Below are positions 46,001-56,560 of a stretch of DNA of 64,000 bases, in pieces. Source of the stretch: Pomacea canaliculata (Eukaryota; Mollusca; Gastropoda; Architaenioglossa; Ampullariidae); NCBI RefSeq assembly GCF_003073045.1, contig NC_037591.1:28615319-28679318 (forward strand). Reading direction: 5' to 3'. Under the pieces are notes generated by a model. The model made no database searches, was not told the origin of the DNA, and saw only the letters and a list, made by a program, of their open reading frames with translations. Positions within the stretch are counted from its first letter, which is position 1, and each line of letters starts with the position of its first letter. The position numbers and the translations under genes were made by a program.

Positions 46001-46340
46001 AGTCTTCAAAGCTAGGGATCCTTCCTAGACTCATAAAATATTTCCTGTTAATATTACTAATGTGTAGTTTATCACATACAGCTACATTCATACCATTATA
46101 TTTTTACAGACTGCCAGCACCTACTGCTATCGTTTGACTGCTGTAGTGTCACATTTTGGGGACGTCATGTCAGGACACTTTGTAACATACCGACGGGGTC
46201 CCATGAGCAGCACTCATCAGATCCAGCAACCCCAGATGTCAGAGAGTTGGTGGTATGCTTCAGACTGCACAGTTGAAAAGGTGTCCATCTCTCAGGTTTT
46301 GTCTTCCCAGGCTTATATGCTGTTTTATGAAAGAGTATAG
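40087..46340 (+). CDS. USP30: USP30, mitochondrial outer-membrane deubiquitinase
   Basis: Nine exons: 40087-40186, 40479-40640, 41102-41208, 42401-42499, 42670-42873, 43173-43319, 43779-43966, 45426-45606, 46110-46340. They join in frame to 472 residues (human 517). Residues 7-24 are a membrane anchor followed by SKSRRKK, as in USP30. The Cys box is FGNTCFLN (C45), the His box SGHFVTYRR (H419). At the third triad position the sequence is WWYASDCTV: S447 aligns with the unusual catalytic Ser of human USP30, where most USPs have Asp or Asn. CLRC and CPHC supply the zinc-binding fold. USP30 removes ubiquitin from mitochondrial proteins and opposes Parkin-driven mitophagy. No in-frame ATG lies between 40087 and the upstream stop at 40036. 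The exon 1 donor (GTTCGC) is weak. Confidence 0.96.
41084..41096. repeat. (TG)6 run before the USP30 exon 3 acceptor
   Basis: The run ends five bases before the exon (TTACAG|TG) and takes the place of part of the polypyrimidine tract. Confidence 0.85.
44075..45240 (+). pseudogene. Internally deleted LINE in USP30 intron 7
   Basis: Sense to USP30, between exons 43779-43966 and 45426-45606. It begins with LYKITQTL, then IKAIKSMKGGKAAGLDGISP (about 44320-44380) and WKLGHLVNLPKKGDLSQCNN (about 44470-44530). It then jumps to LAEEAERLA, KKTKVMRIN and FMYLGSIVHKDGG, so the reverse-transcriptase core with its catalytic aspartates is missing. After a frameshift near 44960 it continues KRKWGWIGHTVRKTAD and NPQGKRRVGRPKQTWKR, the usual C-terminal tail. 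Well preserved compared with the other LINEs in the window. Confidence 0.8.
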
Positions 46341-46756
46341 AGGAAACAGTTCTTCTTTAAATAGAATTTTCTCCATAAATAGCCTGGAGAAGATTTGTAA
46401 TTAGAAGTATTGACCACTGAACTGCCATTTTTTATTTTGACCAGAGGATTTTGATTTCTCTCCTTCAGTATTTTTATTATTAATATATTTTTTATAATTT
46501 GAAAATCCTATTTGTGTGGAAATCAGTTCTAAACAAAATTGCAGAAATATCTTGGAAGGCATATGCTGTAGAAGATGAAAATACTTTCATAGTACTTGCA
46601 TCCATTTTGCCCAGCTTACCATATCTTAAAACAGCATATGGTTCATGAAGTGGATGCTACATCAATATATATATTTTGGCTGTGAGGGTTCTTAAGCACT
46701 CTTACAGCAGGGAAAGTAAGCAACATGAATATTTGAAATCCACTGTTTTATCAAGA

Positions 46757-46762
46757 AATAAA
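46757..46762 (+). terminator. Candidate poly(A) signal AATAAA for USP30
   Basis: Canonical hexamer about 420 bases after the USP30 stop codon. Confidence 0.4.
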
Positions 46763-46769
46763 GCATCCA

Positions 46770-48340
46770 TCGTGAAGAAATACTCTGTGCCAAAATTGTT
46801 TATTCTGATCAAATAAAAGTAGGTTATAACAATATGTTGTGTGTAATATACTTCAAGATGCCTATCACTATAATGAAAATGTGTAGATGAAAAATTTAAA
46901 ATGGACATAATTTTTGCATTTATTCTTTTGTCAGCAAGTATTTCATGTTGCTAGTCCAGTTTTGTTTTCTTTTTGTCCTTGTTGATCATGTGATAAAATT
47001 TTCTGAACTGACACACTTCAGTTTTCTAGTAACTTTGATGTTTGTCATAACAACAGTTGAGCTTTGTTCTGTTTGCTTGCTCATTTGTGACCACATGTGT
47101 GTATACATGTGCATTTGCACATCCATATGCAGACATTCTTGCACCTTTAAGGAGACATTGTGGGAGCTTGTATGAAAAAATATGATGCAGACATATAGTT
47201 TTGCAAGCAAAGATGCATTGTGATAGAATAATACAGCCATCTAATGTTTCAACATATTTGGCTGAGTGCGTGGAAATGTTTGCTTCCTTTCTGATATTTT
47301 CGTTTTCAGGTGTGTTTAGATGTTTGGAATCATTGATAGTCTGTAGGAATGCTTTGAAATTCATGGTCTCCAACCAATATTTATTTTTGCTGAGTGGTGG
47401 TGTGGGGGACTTTGTGTGGACTTTGAAGATTGTGTCATTATAGTTGGGTGAAATTTGGCATGAAGATTGCTGTGGATGTTGCTGTGGTCTTATTTGGGGT
47501 TGAATGGGATGGGTTTGAGCCATGCACTTCTGAATGCCTCACTTTAATTTCTGACCATGGTGGATGTAGTTGGTCTGAAAATTGTTAGCAAAATTTTGTG
47601 ATATTGTGGTGACATTTGCCCGTGTGACGACTCCAAATTTCTTTATGATTCTCCCATTGTAACATATAAGGGTTAAGTTTCATGTGTTGATGATATTTTG
47701 TGCATTCATTTTAGATTGAGATCACATTGGTTAGTGTTTTGATGATTTTATCAAAAAGTGTGTGTCAAAACACAACATGCAAGTATTGGCTTAATGTGTG
47801 TGCCTGTGAGAGTGATAGAGATGGACTGAGAAAGAGAGAGCACTATTCATGTTGTTAAGGTCATAACAAAATTTGCTTCAAAACTGCCATGTTTAATTGA
47901 TTGTTACCTGTTACTGCCTGCTGCTGTGCATGATGTGTCCTGATCTTGTTGCCTTGCATTTTGCAAAGCTTGATGGAAAAAGAAAACATAAATGCTGTAA
48001 GAAAACTTTCTATTTCTTGCATTTTGTGGTGATGCTACAGCATATTAAGGGGCTTAGAATTACCTATTTATCATGAGCTTCTGCAACAGAAAATTGGGGG
48101 AAAGAACGTATGGTACAATTATTATTCATGCGTATTATTGAACAAATTAGTCATAAAAAAAGAGCAAGTACTCATGACAAGACTGCTTTGGAAGGAGAGT
48201 CTGTTAATTGATCGCCAGTCACATTTTGCTTCATTGTGCTGGGAAATTCTTTGGGATCGGCTGTGTTAGTCAATGACAATGACAGTGACACTTCTTTATT
48301 TACAAGAGGTAAAATAAGCAGGAAAGTGCTTTTTTTCCAT
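46770..48340. other. Intergenic, one long open frame of doubtful meaning
   Basis: TG-rich sequence. The minus strand is open for 165 codons from ATG at 47523 to 47026 (starts MAQTHPIQPQIRPQQHPQQS). It lacks any recognised domain, and the base composition (long T/G-rich plus strand) could leave it open by chance. Confidence 0.35.
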
Positions 48341-48344
48341 TAAG

Positions 48345-49175
48345 CCTTCGCCCTTTATAATCTATAATCTATATGTTTTGAAAGTATTTAGATAGATGGC
48401 GTCGAAAGCAGTTCAGGAAGTTCCATTGCTTAAGATGGAGAGGGAGGCTATTCCACAGCACGCTCCCTGAGTATTTCAGACTTGGTTTAAAAAGGTCTAG
48501 TCTAGGAATGGGAATGTTAAGTTTTGGAGAGGTTCTAGTGTGATTGGAGGAAAATAGTAGAGAGAGTCTTGGCGATACTTTACCCATCAGTATTTTGTTC
48601 ATGAAAATGCATTTATTCAATTTGTCTGTCTTTTAGAGGAAGGACGCCCAGAGAGGTAAAATCATTCGGGTCTATTTTCGGTTTTAGCAGGACGGCTTTG
48701 ATTGCTCACCTCTGAACAGTTGCTAGAGGTTTGATGGAAGCTCCAGTAGCCGAGTCCCAGAGGGTGGAGGTGATGATTGACTGAATGTGCGTGGTATAGA
48801 AGAGTTTTCTTGTGTGGAGGTCTAGGAAATGTTTAATTCTTGACAGCTGATAGACTTTCTTGGAGATGCTTTTGCTTGTGGTTGAGATGTGTTGGGACCA
48901 CAATAAGTTATTGTCACTGGTAACACCCATGAGTTTGTGGAACTGTACTTCCATTATTGATTGAGCGCCGATATGGATGCTCGGAAATGTGGTGGCTAGG
49001 TTTTGTCTTTTTTGTCTGGTTGTTAGAAGCATGACTTCAGTTTTCTGGGGGTTGAATGACATGTGGTTTGAATCGGTCCAAGCCTGAAGCTCGTCAGCGC
49101 TCAGCTGTTGGAGGGAAGCAAGTGGCTCAATCTGTTGGTGGTGGTGTGTGTATTGTGGTGTCGTCTGCAAACATT
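48345..49175 (-). pseudogene. Decayed LINE, reverse transcriptase from FADD box to 3' end
   Basis: Minus-strand reading starts at MFADDTTIHTTTT (about 49140-49175). It continues through LQAWTDSNHMSFNPQKTEVM, KLMGVTSDNNLLWSQHIS and KKVYQLSRIKHFLDLHTRKL. After a stop near 48706 and a frame change it reads KLNIPIPRLDLFKPSLKYSG and VLWNSLPLHLKQWN. It is truncated exactly at the 5' side of the catalytic box and ends in a TATAGATTATAAAGG tail. Confidence 0.75.
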
Positions 49176-49754
49176 AGTGAAGACTAGTATAGATTAAAAT
49201 CACTTTATTTAAGACATTTCCAACTACGAGCCCCTCTTAGGAACGACTCAACCAGTTTTACGAATGTATTTATATGAACGTCATTTCTATTACGGTTACA
49301 ACCCGACTTACGACTGACAGTTGACTACTACTTTTTGCAAAAGTTGCGCGTTGAAAAATAATGAAGTACATCACGGTAATGCAAGTTCGTGAGTACATCT
49401 TGAAAAAGACTTCTTGTTCATTGAGTAACCGGTCAAAACCATAGAAGTCTGTGGACCATATCGTCCCACACCGGAAGTCAAATCCATCCAGGCCCAAAAG
49501 ACGAGTAGGTCTCCGATGACAAAATACGTCAACTATTATCAACAAAGTCACGCAGATTTCGAACAAATTTAGTCACCACTTATGGTACAAACTTAAACTC
49601 AACGATGTTGAAACCGAAATACTCATTTGCTCGAGAAGAAGAAATCAACCTTCGCTCGTCAGTCTGAACAAGTACGTCAAGGTGGACGAATTTAACATCG
49701 CCTTTATGTCATCCGACAGGAATCTGGGATTCATTGTCACTGCTGACATGACCC

Positions 49755-49815
49755 TTGATAATTTGTTTGTGTTTAATTCCGTGCCAGCAACTAGGGCTAT
49801 ATCATGGCGACCCTT
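49755..49815 (-). repeat. SINE-like conserved core, copy C
   Basis: Minus reading: CGCCATGATATAGCCCTAG then TTGCTGGCACGGAATTAAAC, matching the cores at 4190-4262 (minus) and 13580-13640 (plus). Confidence 0.5.
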
Positions 49816-49819
49816 GATA

Positions 49820-52540
49820 AACAAGTTATACAGCGGTCTGTTTGTCCGCCTACTTGAGCTACGCAAGATCACGGGACATTGCTCTTACCTGGAGAGTTAG
49901 TTCTCTTATAAATCGTCAGTCAAGCATAACAATCGCAGATAAGTGTGACCAAGTGAAAGCGAAAATGGAAAAAAAAGCATTACAATGTGGGTTTTAAGAG
50001 CGTTGTTTCAACGATTGGCTTTTGTAGGTGTTTTGCAGGCATGGTTCGTGGAAATGCAAGTAGACTGGCTGGTGTCCCTTCTGCGACCCCTCTAAATAAT
50101 AATCCGATTTGGGTGGATTTTAGCGTTTTATTGTATTAATGATTTAAAAGCTACTAGGAGGGTTGTAAGAGAAGAACAGTGGAAAGGAAAGGGCTGGACA
50201 TGGGGTCACCTAGAGCGGGTTTCAGCCGGCGGCGGACTGGTTGAGGCCTAATGTGCAACCTGATGCACGAAGAGGATTAGAGAGATAGGATGGCTGTAAA
50301 AAAAAAGGCGACGAGCTTTTTTTAAAAACAAGAATCGTTATTTCAATCATAAGATGAACGTGGGACGGTGCTAGAGTTGTGTAGTGTGTAGAGCGTTCTG
50401 CAAACTGCAGGAACAAAAAGGGAAAAACAAGAAGGGTAGGGCATGTTGAAAACTGCATTTTACAGAGCATGTTGCAAATTACAGAGAGAGAAACAAGTAG
50501 TTTATAAAGAGAGTCGAGACAAAAGCAAAGTGGAAAAGATAGCAGAATTCAAATATTTCAATTTTCCATTCTTTCTGGTGTTGGTTAAAATGTTACCAGC
50601 TTTTTACATTGTGAAAGTTTCGTTTGAAGTGAATTTGATCAGTGCGAAATAATTTTGTGGAACTGGAAACCAAACAGAGCAAAATTACATTGATGGCGGT
50701 TTGGAGAGTACAACTATTATATACAAACGCTTTCAAAAATTCACCACTAAAGTGAGTTTAAAGTGACTTTAAACTAATCAGTAAGACAAAATCATGAAGC
50801 TGCATTGTCGTAATTAGTCGACAGCGTGCACTCACCGCTGCTATCATTCTACTTCGCAGACAACAGACAACTCATTAGCCATGTCATTGTTATCGTGTTT
50901 ATTTAAAGGGCAACACGAGTGCAACACTTTTTTCTTCATGATCGTGTTGTTTTATTTTAAAATAATAATTCCCAAAATATGAGTACATAATTATGCTTGA
51001 TTTCAAGATATAAGCCTTCAAACATCGGCAGTCTGACCTGCCACTAGGAAAGCAGAAGAAAATTATTCTCCTATACAGGAGAAAATTATTCTCCTATACA
51101 TGTATTGATTAAACGAAAAACATTAATATTTCTCGTGTCTCTTCGTTATAAAATACCACCGGAATATGTTTTGTGATACTTTATGTTCTATTTCCAGCGA
51201 TTTTCGCCCTTTAAACATCGCGAAATGTTTGGTCGGGAAGCGATCTTGAGAGAAACCATCACCATGCACCTGTCGCTTAGGGATAAACAACCAAGAAACT
51301 ACGGAGGATACGTCTCCATGAGGAAATATCACGTGACTTTAGCGTGTTTCAATTTACTGCTTCTTCAGTTTTTAATGGTCTTACGTTCCAGCAAATTCCA
51401 TTTTCTTTAGTTTTCAGTGAAATGTATATGAACAAGAGGAGACAGTTGGTGGAGAGAATCGGCTTTATTACGTCACAAACAATAACAATATACATTCACT
51501 ATAGTTTTGGGCTTTTTTAGCACAAAGAGTCCAACATCTGAATATGAATGGCAAATTTGTTATATAATCGCCTTGTAAATGTTCACAGCAGCCAAATTTT
51601 CATCATGTCCAATTAAGAAAATCGTTTACCGGCCTGGTACGGCATCTTCTCGACTGATGAAAAGCCATCTAAAGAAAAGACCAAAAAAAAAAAAAATCGT
51701 TCAAATTTTTCTGTGCCCGTGTACAGGTCTAAACAAACTGTAGTAATAAACTAGTGTGGGAAAAGTAATGTACACTGGTGTCATATGGAGGTGTATCAAT
51801 AGTAGTAACGGTTTTATAGTAGCCTCCGTAGTGTGTAGTAGTTCAGTCAGTAGCATCAGGAACGGCAGAACTTGGAGATGAGCGTAGTAGCGAGAAACAC
51901 TTTCATGCAAAACTGTTTTCAAACAGAGCGATCCAAAAACTAGTTTACAATCAAATAACTGTTTATAAGGTAGGACATCTGTCACATCTAAATAAACAAC
52001 TAAGTTTGCAGAACAGTTCATTGCCAACTGCTTCTCCAGGTAATATCTATCTTGGATTTCCTGTATACGGTAGGGTATCTTTTAGAAGAGTTTTCATACT
52101 CATCGACTGAAAATGTAACTGCTTTTTACTGCAACCTGAGATATAACAATAAGAAGTATATATACTATTAGTATAAGTAACGAGAAAACACATGGTTTCT
52201 CTGTTATTGCTTATACATACACATTATACATTTTTGTTCATTTAGGCCAACAGTGAGAAATCTGACTAGTTCGAAAGTCAGGGAACTTTCACAGCTGTAA
52301 GATCCAGAAAGAACTCAAAAACTTTTTTTTCTTAATCACGCAGCACTCTATAGTCTAGAGAGTTTTAAAAATGTAACGACACATAATGAAAACTATAAAA
52401 AATGAACGTCACTTAAGAACCCGTTATAGAATAGGAGAGCACAAGTAATAAAAAAATAATTATAAATCCATAAATTTCTTGACAAAAGGGGATCTTTAAA
52501 AAAGGTCTTACAACTGAATTAAGAGCATGTAACATCAATT
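49820..52540. other. Intergenic, nothing firmly recognised
   Basis: AT-rich sequence. An exon-like plus frame at 51199-51350 follows TATTTCCAG, but no partner or family was found. A short direct duplication lies at 51056-51100. Confidence 0.4.
51056..51100. repeat. Two-copy direct repeat, about 22 bp
   Basis: The unit GAAAATTATTCTCCTATACA occurs twice in direct succession with one short joining segment. Confidence 0.8.
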
Positions 52541-52549
52541 CAACCAGTC

Positions 52550-53545
52550 ATTCATCCCTTGACTGGTACCTGTTGCTAGGTTGCGGGAGCACATAGACAC
52601 GGCAGCTTACAAGGCCCGCCATTGATGCCTGTCTTGGGTGATAGTGAGCAGATCCTGCACAAGACGACCAGTAATACATAAGCCAGTTCTTTCTCTGACC
52701 ACCACGGCGTCGACCACCCTCCAACGTACCTTGAAAGACAGTCTTCGACAAAGTGTCGGGTCACATGGCCTGACCAGACCAGCTTATGTAGCTTGACTTG
52801 CAAGTAGGGTTCCTGGTGTTCTTCGACTGTGGCGACCATGTTTTGGACAAAGTCATCGTCTTGTGGGCCCTGTAAGTACGTAAGCAGCCTCCTCAGGCAC
52901 TTGCTGTCCACAAGCAGTCTATGTTTGACATCCGTAAAGCAGGATTGGTACTGTACAGTACTTCGTAGTAAACCTGATATCATGGCTGCACCAGACCCTG
53001 TCAGCCTAGCCAATGGTGCTGTTGCGATCCTGATGTGGACATCTGTCTCTGAGCTGCCTTTAGAGAAGGCAGCTCCCAAGTACTTAAAGTTACTTACCTC
53101 TTCGAGCCGTACTTTGTTCATGTAAGTATCAGCGTTGTTATCAGTGCTGGTCTCCATTTCGTTTGCGTTCTAACAGTCTCTCAGTTGGTAAGGTATTACA
53201 GTTGTTAGTGCCTGATATAAGATCGATCTATGCAAAGGCAGATTGCCAATCGGCCTTCCCCCGATGGAGATGAAAGTGTAGTAGTCGTGGGGGGAAGGGG
53301 TTCTCCAGAAAGATGTTGAGCAGCACTTGCTATAGGACTCTACTGTAGAGTGAAAGAAATCTCAGTTTGGTTATCCAGCAGTACTGCGCTTGTTTAGCTC
53401 TTATATAACTCTTCGATGACTTGGACGGGACCCTCTGTCCCTCTACAATGTCGAATTTTCGCATCACATGCCAAAGACCAACGTGCCAGACTTTGTCAAA
53501 AGCCCTTTTAAAGTCTATAAAGTTCTCTTTCGTGATGAACAATTG
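52550..53545 (-). pseudogene. Decayed LINE, reverse transcriptase fragments and C-terminal tail
   Basis: From right to left on minus: NFIDFKRAFDKVWHVGLWHV (53460-53520, a reverse-transcriptase block), then a gap. Next come VSNFKYLGAAFSKGSSETDV (53050-53110), CLRRLLTYLQG, NMVATVEEHQEPYLQVKLHK, SGHVTRH and, in another frame, SKTVFQGTLEGGRRRGGQRK near 52700-52750. The order is that of an intact ORF, but the core is deleted and frames are broken. Confidence 0.75.
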
Positions 53546-53559
53546 AAGATCTGATCAGC

Positions 53560-54160
53560 TATACTCCTGCTGGTCTGAAGCAGTTACTATTATGCTAGCA
53601 TTTCTTCGGCCGCGGTGCTGATGCGAGCACCAATTAAACAGTTCGAAACATTTCAAGACGATATGTTTAACATGAAAAAGAATATTGAGGTTACAAATCG
53701 ATGTACAAATCCACTCGTAAAGAAAGTACAAATTACATGCCGTTTATGGCAAATGTTGTCTACAAAACGAATGAGAGAGTTCTCAAAGTTACTTTATTCA
53801 CCCGTATAGGAAAATATGTCAGAATTAATACACTATTATCAAAATAAACTCTAAACTGGAAACTAAATCATAAGAAGCAGGTATATTTTTTCATAGATGT
53901 ACGTTGTAAAAATTCATATGTATAGAAATATATGTCATACAACATTTATGTCTGTACGTAATAATAAATTGCAGCCTGGAAAGGAATGGTCGCCTCAGAT
54001 TAACAATGGCATTATGTGGAGACAGGTTTAGTCTACAACAGTTATCTTTTTACTTGAGTTCTTTTTAAAATTATAAATACACTTGATATATCGACTGTTT
54101 GTTTTGTGTCATAGACAAATAGTTTGCGTTTTGTGTTATAGGCGCTTGATAAACATTAAA
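53560..54160. other. Probable 3' flank and UTR of the GPCR gene
   Basis: AT-rich, no coding signature. On minus, AATAAA at 53798-53793 lies about 370 bases after the GPCR stop and could be its poly(A) signal. Confidence 0.4.
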
Positions 54161-54165
54161 ACAAA

Positions 54166-55254
54166 TTACTTGTGGTTTGTGTGGGCATACAGACAGGGGA
54201 ACATTTCTTTCACCGTTTCTCTGAATCGACTTCCTAGCGAATAGTAAATAAAAACGTTGAAAGTGCAGTTTATAACTAGACACAGTTCCGCCAGATTTAC
54301 GATGGACAGAAAGGCGTTGTGGTATTTGCCACCGGAAGTAAACTCAGGCACGATGATCTTGATGATCCAACGCACGCACGCAGGCGTCAAGCAGGCGATG
54401 AAAAGCACCGACGTGCCGACAAGCATCTTGGTGAGAGTGATCTCTGGCTGCATGCTGCTTTCTTTCAGAGCTGCGCTCGTTCTCCATTTCGCTGCCATCT
54501 TCAGTCTAAAGCTGGTTACTACTGTCGTAACTAAGACAACCGGGAAACATGTCATGGGTATAGCCGTGCCGAACACATATTTTCGTACAAAGTCGATGAA
54601 GGCTTTGTTTTGATAGTAAAACTCACCATCCACTAAACTCATCGTCCTGATGTTGGAGACAGGGTTGTACAGACAAACCAGCTTATAGTTGGCGATGGTG
54701 GGGTAAAACAAACCGATTATTCCTAGGGACAAACAGGCTAACAAACACACCATCGTTTTCGTCCTCATGCACGCGTGCGAATGCAGTGGACTAACGACGC
54801 ACCAACATCTCTCCAAGGCCAGGATGGCAGATATACAGAGCGACACGTAGGAAAAACCAAAGAAGGCCATTAACCCTTTAGTAATCACAAAAACGAAAAC
54901 TTCGCTAAAGCGCCTATAATGGGTGAAGAAGGAGAAGAATCTTTCACCGTAGATGGAGAAAGTGCTGCAGTTAACCAGCAAGTCTGCGAGGGCTCGCAGG
55001 AAAAGACAGAGGTGGACCCGGCGGCCTAGGCCCTGTTTGGCGAACACCGCCACGCTGAGCAGGTTGCCAGGGGCGCCGATGAAGAAGAGGACGGGGATGG
55101 CGAGGGAGCAGAAGATGCGTGAGGTCCACTCCTCCACATCGGCGCTGACGATGTCTCCCGTGCTGTTGAGTGGCGCGGTCTCCAGCATCACGCAGCCGTC
55201 AGGGACGCTGAGCAGCAGCTGTGTCGTGTTGCTTGGGAAGTGGACGGTGTCCAT
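54166..55254 (-). CDS. Class A (rhodopsin-like) G-protein-coupled receptor, intronless
   Basis: One open frame of 362 residues from ATG at 55254. The N-terminus carries sequons NTT (residue 9) and NST (residue 30). Seven hydrophobic segments follow. TM1 has GAPGNLLSVAVF with the conserved GN; TM2 has LRALADLL (LxxxD). TM3 ends ALERCWCVVSPL, so DRY is replaced by ERC. TM6 has FIACLTPACVRW. TM7 has NVFIYYSLGSRF, so NPxxY is NVxxY, followed by a helix-8-like RFRETVKEMF. A Cys in the second extracellular loop (LVCLYNP) could pair with TM3. This pattern fits the large, often intronless GPCR expansions of molluscs and annelids. Ligand and subfamily cannot be told from sequence alone. It is a plasma-membrane receptor by inference. 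Confidence 0.9.
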   Translation of the reverse strand: MDTVHFPSNTTQLLLSVPDGCVMLETAPLNSTGDIVSADVEEWTSRIFCSLAIPVLFFIGAPGNLLSVAVFAKQGLGRRVHLCLFLRALADLLVNCSTFSIYGERFFSFFTHYRRFSEVFVFVITKGLMAFFGFSYVSLCISAILALERCWCVVSPLHSHACMRTKTMVCLLACLSLGIIGLFYPTIANYKLVCLYNPVSNIRTMSLVDGEFYYQNKAFIDFVRKYVFGTAIPMTCFPVVLVTTVVTSFRLKMAAKWRTSAALKESSMQPEITLTKMLVGTSVLFIACLTPACVRWIIKIIVPEFTSGGKYHNAFLSIVNLAELCLVINCTFNVFIYYSLGSRFRETVKEMFPCLYAHTNHK

Positions 55255-56415
55255 CTCGCCGAATTGAATTTACTGAATGACACGAAAAAAGGACGCCCAC
55301 GGCAATTTGTGGAATTTTTCGTTTCTAAAGCCGTGCCTGTAGGCTTGATAACCAGGGAAGCTCGAGCGCCCCAGTTCTCACCTGTGAGGTCTACTTCACG
55401 ACCTGCCGCCGAGGTCGCTGATCGTACATCACACGAAGCCGACCCAAGCACAACTTTGTGATGAGTGTTGAAGCAAGCCGCTGAGTCCATTATAAGTCAG
55501 CGCAACCTGTGACAGGAGGTTGCGATCAATGTTGCTGTCAAAGACAAAGCAGTCTTGAAACCCAAACACACCAAATTGCTAGCGTATTTTTCATGATATT
55601 CACAATTATCAGAGCTTAATAAGAAAAAAAGATATTGCTCCCCGAAATTCAATCATGATTGTTTACAAATAACGGGTAGTTTGGGGTTTTTTTTCTTCAT
55701 AGGCGCAAAACATGTAACAAATCTGTATCCTTTTCAGACAAAACAAAAAGAAAGGACGAAAGAATTGTCGAAAATTATTCTGACATTTAGAATAATCTTT
55801 TTTAACGATTACAAAATTTAAGATAGTGTATAATTCAAGGGTCTTTGTTGAACATATTCGAAACCACACCCACAAATGAGGACACGCATTTCGCATCCAC
55901 TCATAACGATGAAAGTGTGTGTGCGTGCATGTGTGTGTGTGTGAAGGGGGAAAAGAGAAATAAAGAAATAATGAAAGTAATTTGTATGTGCGTACACGAA
56001 TGCATGTAAAGGAAAGCAGCCCGGAGGCGAACACTTACTGAACACAACCCGAGGGCAGTCGCTTACTGCACGCAGTGGAGCTCGGATTCAAGACTGTCAA
56101 GTGAACACCACCCACAACATGTGGTCGTGCGCACAGAATACAACATGGGAATAACAAGGACGAGAAGGAAGACAAGACGGAAAAGAAGCAAACGAAAAAA
56201 GAAAGAAGGTTTTGTTTCGTTTGATTCGAAAAGGACCAGGAGGTGAAAAACAAATATTGGCACAGTTTGGAGGGTAAGGGGCTTTTGTAGCCTAAGTCTG
56301 TGTAGGTGGCAAGGGATGTCCCTGACACAATTAAGTGTGTGTAGAGCAAGGGGCGAGGGGACACCAGAGACAAATATGAACACGAACCCAGCCCTTATCC
56401 CGCGTGTTTCATATA
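55255..56415. other. GPCR 5' flank, no gene seen
   Basis: Holds the likely GPCR leader and promoter, but no clear core element. Short TG runs near 55920-55940. Open frames here have no family features. Confidence 0.4.
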
Positions 56416-56420
56416 TCCTT

Positions 56421-56560
56421 GAAATCAAATCAAATCAAATCAAATCACACTTTATTGTCTGTCGAGGAGGCCAAAGACGGAAATTTTTCTTTTGCTCACA
56501 AGGGCAGGCATACATACTCATACAGACATTTAACACACAGTTATGAGTAAAGATACATTG
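56421..56560 (-). repeat. Retroelement 3' tail with (ATTTG)n
   Basis: On minus, GACAGACAATAAAGTGTG is followed by five ATTTG units ending at about 56421. An AATAAA-like segment followed by a short pentamer tail is typical of LINE or SINE 3' ends. The body, if any, extends to higher coordinates and was not identified. Confidence 0.5.

Noticed and set aside
51183..51410. Exon-like plus frame after TATTTCCAG
   Set aside because: No partner exon, no clean donor and no family resemblance.
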